Source of the DNA: Spinacia oleracea | Lineage: Eukaryota; Streptophyta; Magnoliopsida; Caryophyllales; Amaranthaceae | NCBI RefSeq assembly: GCF_020520425.1 | Contig: NC_079487.1 | Span: 129,106,385 to 129,170,384 of the forward strand | Length of the DNA stretch: 64,000 nucleotides | Direction: 5' to 3' | Shown here: piece after piece, positions 63,776-64,000 of the stretch | Layout: every line of letters starts with the position of its first letter | How positions within the stretch are numbered: the stretch's first letter is position 1 | Notes under the pieces: model-generated | Seen by the model: only the letters and a program-made list of their open reading frames with translations | The model's database searches: none | What the model was told of the DNA's origin: nothing | Translations under genes and position numbers: made by a program

Positions 63776-64000
63776 TCATCTCTTTGTTTTTTCTTTTTCC
63801 TAATTTGGATAAATATCATTAGTTTTTGTTTATTTCTTTCCTAATTTGGATAAATATCATATGTATTGTTCACTTGTTCATCTTTTTGTTTGATTTAATT
63901 CCTAGTTAGGATAAATATGGTATGTTTTTGTTTATCTCTTTCCTAATTTGGATAGATTATCATACAAGTTTATGTTTTATTTTGTTGATCTCTCTCCTAG
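63776..64000. repeat. Imperfect repeats upstream of knottin B
   Basis: About four spaced copies of 'cctaatttggataaatatca', each with a 'tttgttgatctcttt'-like word, run to the window end. Similar words occur upstream of knottin A near 59945-60060, suggesting that the duplicated gene unit included its upstream DNA. Confidence 0.65.

Overview
The window is a piece of plant nuclear chromosome. It is AT-rich, gene-poor and dense in transposons. GT-AG introns, TATA boxes, a nuclear-type tRNA-Thr and plant-only families (SOBIR1, JINGUBANG-like WD40, MuDR-type MULEs, DUF4283 LINEs) show this. Six-cysteine knottin peptides of the general Mirabilis/Phytolacca type and frequent 'ctccgta' MITE ends suggest the order Caryophyllales, perhaps the amaranth/beet/spinach family. 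That placement is an inference.

Layout. 1-3980: a tandem array of units of about 1.17 kb, one interrupted by a Stowaway MITE. 4.4-5.8 kb: a possible unresolved minus-strand gene. 6-10 kb: SINE, Helitron, a 5'-truncated LINE and MITEs. 10.6-12.2 kb: an intact PIF1-type helicase with an 81-bp in-frame triplication near its N-terminus. 15.9-31.4 kb: a same-strand cluster of double-knottin secreted peptide genes (15905, 25881, 31098) plus a knottin pseudogene (28241-29333) broken up by insertions. A 6.6-kb LINE with an exact 15-bp target duplication lies between the first two. 35.8-37.0 kb: an intronless WD40 (JINGUBANG-like) gene. 37-45 kb: MULE, hAT, Helitron and Stowaway elements and a minisatellite. 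45.8-50.3 kb: the most host-like block, with tRNA-Thr(TGT), a six-exon CENP-X/MHF2 gene and SOBIR1. 52.4-58.3 kb: a complete MULE with 147-bp terminal inverted repeats carrying a MuDR transposase gene and an oppositely transcribed GRF zinc-finger gene. 59.4-63.4 kb: two single-domain knottin genes on the minus strand.

Functional picture. The expressed host genes cover genome maintenance (PIF1 helicase, CENP-X/MHF2), immune receptor signalling (SOBIR1) and secreted disulfide-rich, probably defensive, peptides (knottins). The knottin loci look like a tandemly expanded family. The three plus-strand copies have a precursor of signal peptide, spacer and two back-to-back six-cysteine domains, and two share an almost identical core promoter. 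The minus-strand pair has one domain each.

The best candidates for something not well described are the double-knottin precursor family, the extra ORF between ORF1 and ORF2 of the LINE, and the MULE with its GRF/transmembrane ORF and GC-rich insert. Nothing here resembles a prokaryotic-type system.
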